Counted from the stretch's first letter, positions 1 through 9,208 are shown. The stretch: DNA of 64,000 bases from Archangium sp. (GCA_022843845.1 JALHMW010000011.1:90104-154103), one strand, 5' to 3'. Program-made: numbers and translations. The notes: generated from the sequence alone by a model not told the origin.

Positions 1-1538
1 TACAGGCCCTCGACGATGAAGAAGCGCACGTTGAGCCGCGCTGCCGCGAGCAGGTCGAGGATCATGAAGCCGTCTTTGTAGAACGTCGTCGCGGCGGGCT
101 CGATGATCTGGCCGGTGCGGAACTCCGCGCCGACCTGCAGCTGGAACATGAAGCGCCACGCCGCGAGCCTCAGCTGCGGCTGCAGCGCGCGAATGGTCAC
201 CATGTGAATGCGCGTGTTGCTGATCGACGAGGGGCCGGTGATGCCCATGTCGACCTCTCGCTGCGCGCCCGGCGCGTAGCCGACGCCGAGGTTGAACCGC
301 TCGACGTTGGTCAGGTAGCTGATGCCCACCACCGCGACGCCGAAGTACTTGCCGCCCGTCCCGTACTCCAGGGAGCCGCCCATCAAGAGGCGCGAGGGGC
401 TGTCGATGCTGGTGGTGCGCCCCGTGCCCGAGTTGCCCCAGCGGCGCCCGACGAGCGAGTTGCCCAGCAGTGAGCCGTATTCGTAGCTGAGCTGAAAGTA
501 CGAGCGCTTCTCGTACGTCAGCTCGGTCTCGCTCGCAGGGGCTGGCGGCGGCGGGAGCGGCGTCGTCACCTTCACGGCCTGATCAGGCTGCTGGTTCTTC
601 ACCACCACCGTCATGGTGTCAGGAGGCCTGGTGGGGCCGATCACCACCGCGCCGGGCAGCGGCTCGAGCGTCTTGTCGAGCACGTACTGCTCGTCGGGCT
701 TCACGCTGATCGTCTGCTCGAACGCCTTGTGGTTCTCGGCCGTGAGCCGAATCACGTGCTGGCCCGGAAGAATGCCGCGATCGATGCGATCCTTCGCGAC
801 TGGTTGGCCGTCGATGGAGATCGACGTGCCCGCAGGCGCCGCCGTGACGATCAACCGCGCCGCGACCTTGTCGAGGGACTTCTCGAGCGACGCGCTCCCC
901 TTGATGGGGATGACGAGCGTCTCTTCGATCGGCTGGTGGAGCTTCAGATCGATCTTGATGACGCGCTCGCCTGGCAGCACCTGCGTCGTCAGCGGTGTCA
1001 CGCCCATCTTGGTGTCATCGATGTAGACGGTGGCGCCCGGAGGGGTCGACTTCACCTCGAGCGTCGAGGCTACCGGCACCACCTTCGCGACCGCGCCCAG
1101 CAGCGCCTTCTCGAGCACCGGGGCCGCCGAGGTCGCGGGCATCACCTTGTTCAACGCGGGCTCGTACGAGACGACGCGGAACTTGAAGCCGGCTTCGTCC
1201 TGGCCGCCCTGCACCATCACGATGCGCCCGAAGCCGAGGGTCGCGACGAAGGGATCAATCGGGTCGGCGCAGCGCTCACCGGCACCGAGACACGGCAGCT
1301 CGTCGACCTTCCGGCCCTTGAGCGCCGCAGCCAGCTCGGTGCGCCCGATGATGTGATCCTGGCGCTCGGTCGCGGCGATCAGCTTGTCGAGCGCCTTCTC
1401 GGTGCGTTCGACCAGCGCCTCCTGTCCCGGGTACAGCGGGCGCACCAACCACAGGGTGGTTTCGGCGAAGGCCGACGTCGCCAGGAACACGAGGATCGCC
1501 GCCAGCATCCCCCCGGAAAGCTTCACGAAACGCATCAT
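1..1538 (-). CDS. PEGA-domain envelope protein, 3' part cut by window edge
   Basis: About 512 codons are visible; the stop lies beyond the left edge. The N-terminus is a Sec signal peptide (hydrophobic core followed by TSAFA, then ETTLW). Two PEGA-type modules follow, seen as GATVYIDDTKMGVTPL (about residue 190) and GTSISIDGQPVAKDRI (about 270). A proline-rich linker (PLPPPPAPA) precedes a region with alternating hydrophobic and aromatic residues that looks like an outer-membrane beta-barrel. PEGA modules are surface or periplasmic beta-domains, so an envelope role is inferred; the exact function is unknown. The ATG forms an ATGA overlap with the upstream glycosylase gene, so the two are probably co-transcribed. 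Confidence 0.7.
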   Translation of the reverse strand, partial: MMRFVKLSGGMLAAILVFLATSAFAETTLWLVRPLYPGQEALVERTEKALDKLIAATERQDHIIGRTELAAALKGRKVDELPCLGAGERCADPIDPFVATLGFGRIVMVQGGQDEAGFKFRVVSYEPALNKVMPATSAAPVLEKALLGAVAKVVPVASTLEVKSTPPGATVYIDDTKMGVTPLTTQVLPGERVIKIDLKLHQPIEETLVIPIKGSASLEKSLDKVAARLIVTAAPAGTSISIDGQPVAKDRIDRGILPGQHVIRLTAENHKAFEQTISVKPDEQYVLDKTLEPLPGAVVIGPTRPPDTMTVVVKNQQPDQAVKVTTPLPPPPAPASETELTYEKRSYFQLSYEYGSLLGNSLVGRRWGNSGTGRTTSIDSPSRLLMGGSLEYGTGGKYFGVAVVGISYLTNVERFNLGVGYAPGAQREVDMGITGPSSISNTRIHMVTIRALQPQLRLAAWRFMFQLQVGAEFRTGQIIEPAATTFYKDGFMILDLLAAARLNVRFFIVEGL

Positions 1539-2467
1539 GGTCGAGGCCTTCCTATCGGAGTCCCCCCGCGAGTGGCCACATATTCCTCCAGCTCGTCGAG
1601 GGTCTTCGGCCAGTCATCCTTCAGGAGCCGCGACAGGGAGCGATCGGCCAACAAGCGCCCCTGCGATTGGCACTTCGCGCAGTAGTTCGTCTCGTTCTCT
1701 GCGTAGACGATGCGCTGCACCAGCGCGCCGCAGACCGGGCAGGGCTGCTTGTGTTTTCCGTGCACCGCCATCTCTGGCCTGAAGGCCGTCACCTTCTCGG
1801 GCCAGCCGTCGCCGACCTCGGTAAGGAGCCGCTGCTTCCACTCGGAGAGAACGTCTCGCGTCGCAGCGAACAGCCGGCTCACCTCCTCGCCGGTCAGCTG
1901 CTTCGTCTGCTTCACCGGTGAGAGCTTCGCGCGATGGAGGATCTCATCGGAGTACGCGTTGCCGATGGCCGAGAAGAGGCGCGGATCGGTGAGGGTGCGC
2001 TTGAGCGTGTGGTTCTCGCTGCGCAGCCGCTCGGCGAACTGATCGACGTGCGCAGTCATCACCTCGAGGCCGCCGCGGTCCATCTGCTTGAGCGCCGCCT
2101 CGCCGTGCACGAGGTGAATCGACGCGCGCTTCTTCGTGCTCACCTCGGTGAACACGAGCGTGCCGTCGGCGAAGTCGAACGCCGCCAGCCCCGATCTCCC
2201 GGGCACCTTCGCGTTCTTCTCTTTCCAGAAGAGCCGGCCCGCGACCATGAGGTGGATGACGAGAAAAAAGCCGCCTTCGAGCTCGAAGACGATGCGTTTG
2301 CCGACGCGCCGGAAGCCGAGCACGCGTTTGCCATTCACGCTGGAGATCGGCGGCTCGACGGTACGCAGCACGAACGCGCTCGCGAAGCGTATGCGCTCCA
2401 GCACCTGGCCCTTCGTGCGCGGCTCGAGCGCCGAGAGGTAACACTCGAGGTCCGGGTATTCGGGCAT
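1535..2467 (-). CDS. Fpg/Nei-family DNA glycosylase
   Basis: 310 aa, close to the family length. The start was chosen at MPEYPDLE because Fpg enzymes need the N-terminal Pro2 (Schiff-base nucleophile) and Glu3; the frame stays open upstream but would bury them. The lysine of the first beta-sandwich (RRVGKRIVFEL, matching E. coli Lys57), the helix-two-turn-helix (SAIGNAYSDEILHRA) and a C-terminal CPVC...CAKC zinc finger are present. Family role: base-excision repair of oxidised purines or pyrimidines with beta/delta-lyase activity. Odd: the finger residue five before the third zinc cysteine, Arg in Fpg and Nei, is Asn here (NETNYC), and about 45 residues follow the finger. Substrate choice is therefore uncertain. 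Confidence 0.82.
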   Translation of the reverse strand: MPEYPDLECYLSALEPRTKGQVLERIRFASAFVLRTVEPPISSVNGKRVLGFRRVGKRIVFELEGGFFLVIHLMVAGRLFWKEKNAKVPGRSGLAAFDFADGTLVFTEVSTKKRASIHLVHGEAALKQMDRGGLEVMTAHVDQFAERLRSENHTLKRTLTDPRLFSAIGNAYSDEILHRAKLSPVKQTKQLTGEEVSRLFAATRDVLSEWKQRLLTEVGDGWPEKVTAFRPEMAVHGKHKQPCPVCGALVQRIVYAENETNYCAKCQSQGRLLADRSLSRLLKDDWPKTLDELEEYVATRGGTPIGRPRP

Positions 2468-2507
2468 GCCCCACCTGGCTTCTGACTCGGTTGGCCGCCG
2501 AAGCTCG

Positions 2508-3140
2508 TCAGAAGCGCGGCAACAGCGCTTCGGCCCAGGCAGTGTACGCCTTCTGGTTGGGGTGCAGACCATCGGAGGTGAACAACTTCTTCGCGCCCTG
2601 CTCCACCATGAGCGGCCAGAGGTCGACGTAGACGCCGCCGGCCGCCTTCGTCTCTTCAGCCAGGATGCCGTTGTACGCCTCGATGCGGGTGCGCAGCTCG
2701 GCGCGGTCGCCAAAGGCCTCGGCGATGGGCGCCTGACTCCAATCGGGCTGGGGGATCACCAGGAGCCGGTTGCCCGTGAGGCCCGCCGCGGTGAGCTTCG
2801 TGAAGATCTGCTTGAGGCGCGCCCGGTACTCGGCCGGCCCACTGCCCCGCACGAGATCGTTCGCGCCGACGGCCAGCGTCACGTGCGTCGGCTTCACCAC
2901 GGCAAGCGCCGGCAGCCCGTCACGAATCAGCTCCCTCGTGGAGGCGCCGTTGACCGCCACGTTCTCGAGCCGCACCTCTCGTCCCTGCTTCTTCAACATC
3001 GCGCGCAGCTGGCTCGGAAAGTTCAGGTTCTCCGGTGTGCCGGTGCCGATGGTGAAGCTGTCGCCCAGGGCCAGGTAGCGAATCGGGCCATCAGCGCCGC
3101 TCACCAGACCCACCATCACCACCACCGCGTGCCATCCCAC
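2508..3140 (-). CDS. SGNH/GDSL-family hydrolase, exported
   Basis: About 210 aa starting at a GTG preceded at good spacing by GGAGG; a TTG twelve bases further upstream is less likely. A short hydrophobic N-terminus (AVVVMVGLVSGA) looks like a signal peptide. All SGNH blocks are visible: block I GDSFT with the nucleophile Ser, the block II Gly in AVNGAS, block III GAND with the oxyanion Asn, and block V DGLHPN with the catalytic Asp and His. The family hydrolyses esters or thioesters (lysophospholipase, TesA or carbohydrate-esterase types); the substrate cannot be told. The stop lies 40 bp before the glycosylase start, so co-transcription is plausible. Confidence 0.83.
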   Translation of the reverse strand: MGWHAVVVMVGLVSGADGPIRYLALGDSFTIGTGTPENLNFPSQLRAMLKKQGREVRLENVAVNGASTRELIRDGLPALAVVKPTHVTLAVGANDLVRGSGPAEYRARLKQIFTKLTAAGLTGNRLLVIPQPDWSQAPIAEAFGDRAELRTRIEAYNGILAEETKAAGGVYVDLWPLMVEQGAKKLFTSDGLHPNQKAYTAWAEALLPRF

Positions 3141-3202
3141 ATGCACCTCCAAAGTGAATAATCTCCCGGCACCGGCGTATCCTGACCCCGAAGGAGTCCT
3201 CC

Positions 3203-4150
3203 ATGTCGCTTCGACACCTGACGGCTGCTGCGTGTGTTCTCTCGCTTCTGGCTACGGGCCCGGCCGAGGCCCGGTTTGGCCGACGTGGGAGCGGCTCCTC
3301 TTCGAGCTCCTCATCGTCTTCGAGCTCGAGGTCCTCGTCCTCGTCGAGCTCTTCGAGTTCCGGCAGCTCGTTCCACCGGGCCGTCCCCGTCAACTCGGGC
3401 TCGACCGGGTACACGCCGTTGTCGCGCGGCTGGTCTGGCTCGTCGGCGTCGTGGGGCCCGCTCTACCGCCCCTACCGCTACGGCTACTGGTCGGGAGCGT
3501 TCGTGCCGTCGTACGGCTACGGCTACGGGTACTACACGCCGGCTCCGGGCGCGATGATCGTGCAGAACGAGCAGTTCGTTCGGCCCGAGCCTGCGGGCAT
3601 TCGTGTGACGGCGGGCATCGAGGGGCTGTACTCGCTCTCGACCACCAACGGCGCTGGCTACATCCTCGGCGTCTCGGGGCTGTTCGAGGGAGAGCGCTTC
3701 GGTGTCTCACTGCTCGCGCAAACCGTGCAGACCCAGATGAACCAGCTCGCGCAGCTCAACGCGCACCTGACCTTCGCGTTCCTGAGCGGCAAGTACGGCC
3801 GGCTGCGCGTCGAGCTCGGCGCCGACACGCTGTTCGCGAACGATCTGATCGTGATGGCGCCGACAGGCGGGCTCTCGGGCCAGCTGTGGATCGCAGGGCC
3901 CTTTGCGCTCGAAGGCGCGGTGTTCGCGACCCCCTGGCCCATCTACCAGCTCGACTACCGGGCCGGCGTGGTGCTCGGCATCGACTCCATCGGCATTCGC
4001 GCCGGCTGGCGAGCGCAGATCCTCGAAGACCGCGGCATCGTTCCCGGCACGCCTGACGACACCACCGGCTGCGCGCAGCTCGGCAACGGCAACTGGAGCT
4101 GCCGCGACGTGGTGATGGGCCCGTACATCGGCATCGGCATCGCGCTCTAG
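3203..4150 (+). CDS. Exported serine-rich protein of unknown function
   Basis: 315 aa with AAGGAG at good distance from the ATG. A signal peptide (AACVLSLLATGPAEA) is followed by GRRG and a run of about 30 residues that are nearly all serine (roughly 27-58), broken only by single Gly or Arg. Next comes a Tyr/Gly-rich stretch (YRYGYWSGAF, YGYGYGYYTP) and a C-terminal region of about 190 residues with beta-barrel-like alternation ending in GPYIGIGIAL, which resembles an outer-membrane strand. I do not recognise a named family. The serine codons are mixed. The stop codon TAG overlaps the convergent gene's TAG through a shared CTAG. Confidence 0.65.
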   Translation: MSLRHLTAAACVLSLLATGPAEARFGRRGSGSSSSSSSSSSSRSSSSSSSSSSGSSFHRAVPVNSGSTGYTPLSRGWSGSSASWGPLYRPYRYGYWSGAFVPSYGYGYGYYTPAPGAMIVQNEQFVRPEPAGIRVTAGIEGLYSLSTTNGAGYILGVSGLFEGERFGVSLLAQTVQTQMNQLAQLNAHLTFAFLSGKYGRLRVELGADTLFANDLIVMAPTGGLSGQLWIAGPFALEGAVFATPWPIYQLDYRAGVVLGIDSIGIRAGWRAQILEDRGIVPGTPDDTTGCAQLGNGNWSCRDVVMGPYIGIGIAL

Positions 4151-7100
4151 AAGACGTTCCGCCCGGTCTCCGACACCGGCGGCATCGACACCGCGGGCAG
4201 ATCGCCCGTGTGCGTGCGGCGCGACGCGACCTCGACCACCATCGTCTTGAGCTGCCGCGACATCACCCTGAACATGCCGGCCAGCAGCTCGGGGCGATCG
4301 CCGAGCAGATCGAGGAAGTCGCGACGATCGATGACCAACACCGTGGTGTCGACGGTGGCGATCACGTCGTTGATGCGTGGTGCGCCGTCGAAGAGCGACG
4401 TCTCGCCGAAGCTCTCGCGGGCCTTCATCGTCAGCACCACTTCGCCTTCGCGGCGCGCCTCGGCTGCGCCGTCGACGATCACGTACAGCGCGTCTCCGGG
4501 ATCGCCCTCGACGTAGATGCGCTCGCCCTTGCGGAAGGACTGCTCCTTGGCCACGGCCGCGACCGCCGCGAGATCGTCGACGTCGCTCTGCGCGAAGATC
4601 TCGACGCCTTCGAGCGCGAAGAGCCGCTTCACCGTCACGTCACTCATGTCGTCCTCTTTCGGTGACTTCGTCCACACGCCCTTCGCGCGGCCGACCCGTC
4701 TGGCGCAGGCCCGCAGCGTGAAGTCTTCGCTCGCGCACAGCTCTTCGATGAAGACGCGCGCGGCGTCTTCGTCGCCCAGCGGCAGGCTCTTGAGCGGCGC
4801 CTCGAGCGCGTCCGCGATCAGCGCGCGCTCGTCTTCGCTCAGCACGTTGTCGACGAGCTCCAGCGCCCAGGCCCTTCGCCGGGTGTCGGTGCCCGTCAGG
4901 TGCGCGTGGGCCCGGCGCAGCGCGCGCGAATCGTGCAAGAGCCCGAGCAGCCACAACGAGAGCTCGAAGGCCTGGGAGAGGCGATCGCTGAGAATGCGGG
5001 TCAGCAACGACGAGTCACCCATCGCGGCGCGCACGGAGCGGTACGCAGGGAGCAGGACTTCGCGGGTGTGACGCCGGCGGACGAGGGCCTCCATCACCCG
5101 GTCGCGATCGACCTCGAACTCAGGGTGCTCGTCATGAATGCGGGCCACAGCCGAGCCGACCCGGTAGTGCAGCTGGGCGTCGTCTCTCGCGTTCGATTCC
5201 AGCAGGGCGTTGAAGGCCGTCTGGGTGCCGATGCGGCGCAGCACGCGCGGGAGCTGCGTTCGCAGCGCCAGGGAGCGTGACCGATCGTCGAGCGTCGCAG
5301 CCAACAGCGGGACGAGATCGTCGCCCATCGCCGCCAGCGCGTCGCGCGCGAACCGGCGCTCGTCTCGCCATGACAAGAAGCGCAACAGCTTGGGGCCCAG
5401 CTCGAGGTGCAGGCCTTCTCCCGTGGCGACGATGGCGACCTGTCTGACCGAGGCATCGGCGTCGTCGAGGCACCGGCCGAGAATCGACGAGTGCGCCGGG
5501 TCGCCGAGCCGGCCCAGCAGCCGGGCGATCTCCCGCCGCTCTGCCGCCGGCGCCGTGCCGCTCTTGTCGATCAGCTTCTGAAACGCGACGACGGCACGAG
5601 GGTCCTTCTCACCCGGCAGCGACAGCAGCGCGCCGACGGCCGACGTGATGAGGCCCACGTCAGGGCTGCTCAGCAGCGGCGGGAGCACCTGCCGAGCCTG
5701 CCCCGGCGCGAGCCTCGCCAGCGCCCACATCGCCGCGTCTCTCGGCCGGCGGGCGCCTGAGATCACCAGGGCCTCGAGCTGCCGGGTGACCGACGTCGTC
5801 TGGTGTCGCTCGGCGAGCTGAACGCCGCGGGTCTGCACCCGCTCGTGCGGGTGCGCGATCAGCTGCCTGACGTGCGCCTCGTCGATGGCTCCGGCGTACT
5901 GCAGCAGGTCGGCCGCTCTCAGCGCACGCTCCGGCGCCGGCGCTCGCAGGCCCTCGGCGAGCAGCTGCAGCTCGGCGCCGATCAGGTTCGCGCTCTGGGC
6001 GCCGGCCACCCGCAGGTGCAGCGCCTCGAGGTACCGCGGGCGGATCTTCCACAACACGAAGCCCAGGCCCGCGCAGACCGCGACGATCGTCAACAGCACG
6101 CCGCTCGAGCCCACCGACGCCGACACCGCGATCAGCACCACGCCGGCGATGCCCATGCCCGCCTTGCGCAACAGGCCGTCGATGGTGCGTCGAACGCCAT
6201 CGCGCAGCTCGTCAGGCAACGGCGCGTACAGCAGCTGCACCGCCACCGGAAGCAACGACCAGCTCGCCGCGCTCTCGAAGAGCTTGAGCGCCCAGGCGCC
6301 CCAGACACCAGGCCACACCGCCGTCGCGACCGTCAGCACCGCGACGACGGCAGGCACGAGCGCGACGTAGCGCAAGATGCCCAGCCGCTTGAGCAACGAC
6401 TCGGCCGCGAGGAACTGAAACACCACGCAGAACACGCCGGTCCAGAGCTGGTGCGAGGCGAAGACGTCGGCCATGTCGGCCTCGCCGAGCCGCTCCACGG
6501 CGCGCTGGCGGAATACGAAGTCGGTCAGCTGCTGAATGAGCGAGAAGCCGAGCACCAGCAGCGCCAGCAGCGACGCATAGGGGAGCTCGAGCACCGTGCG
6601 CACCGAGGCGACGCTGGCCCGGCTCGCCCGCGCCGACGCCGTGTCCTCGTTCTGGTGGAAGCGGAAGGCGAGCCCACCAGCCAGCAGCAGCGCGCCGCCT
6701 CCGAAGAGCAGCGCCGGCGCACCGGCCGTCCTCGCCGCGAGCTGCGCGCCAAAGCCGCCCGCGATGGCGCCCGACATGCCGACCCCGTTGATCCACGTGA
6801 AGGCGCGGCGGGCCTCGCGCGCGTCGAAGGTGTCGCCGACCGCGCTCCAGAACGAGAGCGAGACCTGCGTCGCGAAGGCCTCAGCGAAGAGGTAGGCGAC
6901 CAGCGCCGTGAACGGCACCTCGAGCCGAACCGCCGCGAGGAACCCGAAGGACGCCACGCCGCCGACGAGGGCCAGCCACGCCGGACTTCGCCGGGTACCG
7001 ACGCGTGAGCCGACGATCGCCAGCGCGCCGGTCAGCAGCGAAGCCGTCAGGTACAGCCACGGCATCGCCGACGTCTGAAACCGCGACAGCACCAGCGCGT

Positions 7101-7191
7101 TCGTCGCCGGCTTGAGCATCGCGATCGAGCCGATGAAGCAGAACTGAAAGGCTGCCGCCGGTGCCAGCCGCCGTGCCCACGAGCGCGCCAT
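4147..7191 (-). CDS. Membrane transporter-like protein fused to HEAT repeats and a cNMP-binding domain
   Basis: 1014 aa. Residues 1 to about 395 contain around 12 hydrophobic segments resembling the MFS or nucleotide transporter (ATP:ADP antiporter-like) fold. Residues about 400-840 are helical with HEAT/armadillo-like repetition (for example LLGRLGDPAHSSILGRCLDD). Residues 849 onward form a cyclic-nucleotide-binding domain with GDPGDALYVIVDG and a phosphate-binding cassette FGETSLFDGAPR that keeps the Glu (930) and Arg (939) used by cAMP/cGMP receptors. Such fusions occur in myxobacteria; the ligand and any transported substrate are unknown. Inference: a nucleotide-gated membrane sensor or carrier. 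It is the last gene of the bac-padC-pyrE run, 6 bp after the lipoprotein. Confidence 0.75.
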   Translation of the reverse strand: MARSWARRLAPAAAFQFCFIGSIAMLKPATNALVLSRFQTSAMPWLYLTASLLTGALAIVGSRVGTRRSPAWLALVGGVASFGFLAAVRLEVPFTALVAYLFAEAFATQVSLSFWSAVGDTFDAREARRAFTWINGVGMSGAIAGGFGAQLAARTAGAPALLFGGGALLLAGGLAFRFHQNEDTASARASRASVASVRTVLELPYASLLALLVLGFSLIQQLTDFVFRQRAVERLGEADMADVFASHQLWTGVFCVVFQFLAAESLLKRLGILRYVALVPAVVAVLTVATAVWPGVWGAWALKLFESAASWSLLPVAVQLLYAPLPDELRDGVRRTIDGLLRKAGMGIAGVVLIAVSASVGSSGVLLTIVAVCAGLGFVLWKIRPRYLEALHLRVAGAQSANLIGAELQLLAEGLRAPAPERALRAADLLQYAGAIDEAHVRQLIAHPHERVQTRGVQLAERHQTTSVTRQLEALVISGARRPRDAAMWALARLAPGQARQVLPPLLSSPDVGLITSAVGALLSLPGEKDPRAVVAFQKLIDKSGTAPAAERREIARLLGRLGDPAHSSILGRCLDDADASVRQVAIVATGEGLHLELGPKLLRFLSWRDERRFARDALAAMGDDLVPLLAATLDDRSRSLALRTQLPRVLRRIGTQTAFNALLESNARDDAQLHYRVGSAVARIHDEHPEFEVDRDRVMEALVRRRHTREVLLPAYRSVRAAMGDSSLLTRILSDRLSQAFELSLWLLGLLHDSRALRRAHAHLTGTDTRRRAWALELVDNVLSEDERALIADALEAPLKSLPLGDEDAARVFIEELCASEDFTLRACARRVGRAKGVWTKSPKEDDMSDVTVKRLFALEGVEIFAQSDVDDLAAVAAVAKEQSFRKGERIYVEGDPGDALYVIVDGAAEARREGEVVLTMKARESFGETSLFDGAPRINDVIATVDTTVLVIDRRDFLDLLGDRPELLAGMFRVMSRQLKTMVVEVASRRTHTGDLPAVSMPPVSETGRNVF

Positions 7192-7197
7192 CGCGCG

Positions 7198-7800
7198 TCA
7201 CTCCGCCGGGAAGGCGAGCTCGGCTTTGCCCACCGACGAGGCGACCTTGAGCGTCATCGCGCCACCGTTCACCTTCGGGAAGCGCACGCGGTAGCCGACA
7301 TAGAACGACTCCATGTAGCTGTAGATCGATCGCTGCTCGGTGTTCGCCCGGCCGATGCGCTCGATCAGCACCGGCGCCAGCTCGCGCCCATCGACGACCA
7401 GCGCCAGCCGCCACATCGAGCCGGCCTTGTCGAAGTCGTCCATCTTGGGATCGTTGGCGTGCACGGCGAGGTGGAACTCGGTGACGTCGCGCAGCCGCTG
7501 GCGTTCGGCCTCCATCGCCGCCCGCTCCTCTTCGACGGGGATCGAGCGAAACCGGCCGTAGCGCTTCACGCGCGCTTCCATGAAGGGTGTCGATTCCCAC
7601 GTCGCGTACACGAAGAGCCGGGTGTCGAGGTAGTCGTAGACGCCCTGGCTGCGCGTGTAGCGCTCGAGCGTCTGCTGGTAGGCCGACTCGAGGGCCTGAT
7701 CGGTCTCTGCGGGCGACGGCTCACCAGCCACGCGGGGGAAGCGGGCGGAGGCGCAGGCCGCGCTGCAGAGCAGCACGACCGCCAGGAGGGGCCGCCTCAC
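7198..7800 (-). CDS. Predicted lipoprotein, function unknown
   Basis: 200 aa. The GTG start overlaps the pyrE stop as GTGA. The N-terminus [16 protein letters not shown] is a type II signal sequence with a lipobox-like SAAC; acylation would be on Cys16. The mature part is about half helical and charged (EEERAAMEAERQRLRD) followed by a beta-rich C-terminal region. No named domain is recognised. It lies between pyrE and the transporter-cNMP fusion on one strand with nearly no spacing, so it is probably expressed with them. Inference only: an envelope lipoprotein. Confidence 0.6.
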   Translation of the reverse strand: MRRPLLAVVLLCSAACASARFPRVAGEPSPAETDQALESAYQQTLERYTRSQGVYDYLDTRLFVYATWESTPFMEARVKRYGRFRSIPVEEERAAMEAERQRLRDVTEFHLAVHANDPKMDDFDKAGSMWRLALVVDGRELAPVLIERIGRANTEQRSIYSYMESFYVGYRVRFPKVNGGAMTLKVASSVGKAELAFPAE

Positions 7801-8381
7801 CGCGGGAAGTCCTCGCGGGTGAACAGCGAGAAGACCTTCACCCCGAGCGCGGCGATGGCCTCACTGCCGCCTTCCTGCCGATCGACGACCGCGAACGCCG
7901 CGAGAGGCGCCAGCTGCTCCGCGCGCGCACGCTCGATGGCCTTGATGGTCGAGGCGCCGGTGGTGATCACGTCTTCGACGATCGCCACGGTCGCGCCGTC
8001 GACCAGCGACGTCTTGCCTTCGATCCACTGCCCGGTGCCGTGCCCCTTGGGCTCCTTGCGCACCAGGAACGCCTGCAGCGGCTTGTCGGCGAGGTGGCTG
8101 ATCAAGCTGACCGCCGACGCGAGCGGATCGGCGCCGAGCGTGAGGCCGCCGACGCCGATGGCCTCGGGCAATTCCTTCGCGATCTGCGTGAACATCAACC
8201 GGCCGACGAGCCAGTGCCCCTCGGCGGTGAGCACCGTCTTCTTGCAGTCGATGTAGAAGTCAGACTCGCGACCGCTCGAGAGCACGATCTTCTTCTTCGC
8301 GTAGCTCTTCTCGGTCAGCAGGGCGAGCAGGCGCCGGCGATCGGCCTCGAGCGCCTGAGGCCCGAGATCGAAGCCGGTCAC
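7797..8381 (-). CDS. pyrE: Orotate phosphoribosyltransferase
   Basis: 194 aa from a GTG (8381-8379) that overlaps the padC stop as GTGA; the frame is open further upstream but only inside padC. The enzyme converts orotate plus PRPP to orotidine 5'-phosphate in pyrimidine synthesis. Visible features are the PRPP-binding loop [21 protein letters not shown] near the N-terminus, the flexible-loop region [16 protein letters not shown] and the [13 protein letters not shown] segment. Length and motifs fit bacterial PyrE. Its place directly after the bactofilin/padC genes is the only unusual point, since function and neighbourhood do not match. Confidence 0.93.
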   Translation of the reverse strand: MTGFDLGPQALEADRRRLLALLTEKSYAKKKIVLSSGRESDFYIDCKKTVLTAEGHWLVGRLMFTQIAKELPEAIGVGGLTLGADPLASAVSLISHLADKPLQAFLVRKEPKGHGTGQWIEGKTSLVDGATVAIVEDVITTGASTIKAIERARAEQLAPLAAFAVVDRQEGGSEAIAALGVKVFSLFTREDFPR

Positions 8382-9208
8382 TTCTTGCTCTCCAGAAACG
8401 TGACGAGCTCGCTCGAGTAGCGCAGCTGCGTGAGCAGGGCTTCGCGCTTCTCGTCGTCGAGCTGGTCGAACACGTCGGCGAGCAGCGACAGATCCTGGTT
8501 GCACTGCGACAGCCGCATCGTCACGTCAGAGGCGAGCTCGTCGGCGTCGACCTCTTCTTCGACGTTCTCAGGCGACAGCGCGTCGTCGGCCGCGAGCGCC
8601 TTGATGAGCATGTCGCGCGCGGGCGGGCTGAGGCGGCCTTCCGATTCGAGGCGCTCCTGAACGGCCTTCAGCGCCTCGCCGTCGACCGAGCGGGAGTGAA
8701 TGGCCGAGGCGATCGCCATCAGCATCGCGTCGCCGTCGGAGAGCTCGGTGTGCAGGCGCGCGACGACCTTCTCGCGCTGGAGGAAGCGCAGCGCCGCGAC
8801 GCGCCGGAAGCCCGTGATGATCTGAATGCGATCGGGCGGCACCAGCCGCACGTCGATGGGGAACAGCTGGCCGAGCCGCGCGACGTCGGTGGCGAGCGCC
8901 GTCACGTCGTCGAGCTCCGAGGCGGGGCGAATTCGAAACGTCTCGTCGGGGTCGAGGCGCTCGAGCGGCAGGAAGGCCGGGGCCGAGAAGTGCCGAGGCA
9001 CCTCATGCGGCTCGACCTCGATGGCGTCGTCGTCTTCTTCGTCCGAGAGCGCGCCATCGTCGACGTCCTGCAGCGCCACGGGGCCGGCGTCGGGCGCAGG
9101 AGGCGTCACCACCACCGGCTCCGGCCTCACGAGCACGCCAGATGGCTCTGCCGCCGGCGCGGAGCCGTCGGGCATGGCTTCATTCTGGGTGTTCGAAGCG
9201 TCGGACAT
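8378..9208 (-). CDS. padC: ParB-like (ParB/Srx-fold) protein, PadC-type
   Basis: 276 aa. A Pro/Ala-rich then acidic N-terminal 70 residues ([12 protein letters not shown]) precede a ParB/sulfiredoxin-fold domain (about 75-165) with the [10 protein letters not shown] box that corresponds to the GERR CTP-binding motif of ParB. A helical C-terminal part follows. In M. xanthus the protein encoded after bacNOP, PadC, uses such a domain to tether the ParABS segregation machinery to the bactofilin scaffold. The same gene order here supports that assignment. No obvious ParB-type DNA-binding helix-turn-helix is visible, consistent with an adaptor. It starts 12 bp after bacP. Confidence 0.8.
   Translation of the reverse strand: MSDASNTQNEAMPDGSAPAAEPSGVLVRPEPVVVTPPAPDAGPVALQDVDDGALSDEEDDDAIEVEPHEVPRHFSAPAFLPLERLDPDETFRIRPASELDDVTALATDVARLGQLFPIDVRLVPPDRIQIITGFRRVAALRFLQREKVVARLHTELSDGDAMLMAIASAIHSRSVDGEALKAVQERLESEGRLSPPARDMLIKALAADDALSPENVEEEVDADELASDVTMRLSQCNQDLSLLADVFDQLDDEKREALLTQLRYSSELVTFLESKK

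Noticed and set aside
729..1685. Long open frame on the plus strand
   Set aside because: It is antisense to the PEGA gene; composition is Arg/His/Asp-rich with no domain, typical of an opposite-strand frame in high-G+C DNA.
3290..3380. Serine run as a tandem DNA repeat
   Set aside because: Codons TCC, TCT, TCG and AGC alternate without a fixed unit, so it is a protein-level feature.
5803..7008. 401-residue plus-strand frame
   Set aside because: Antisense to the transporter-cNMP fusion, which has clear domains; the frame lacks motifs and is Arg/Gln/His-rich.
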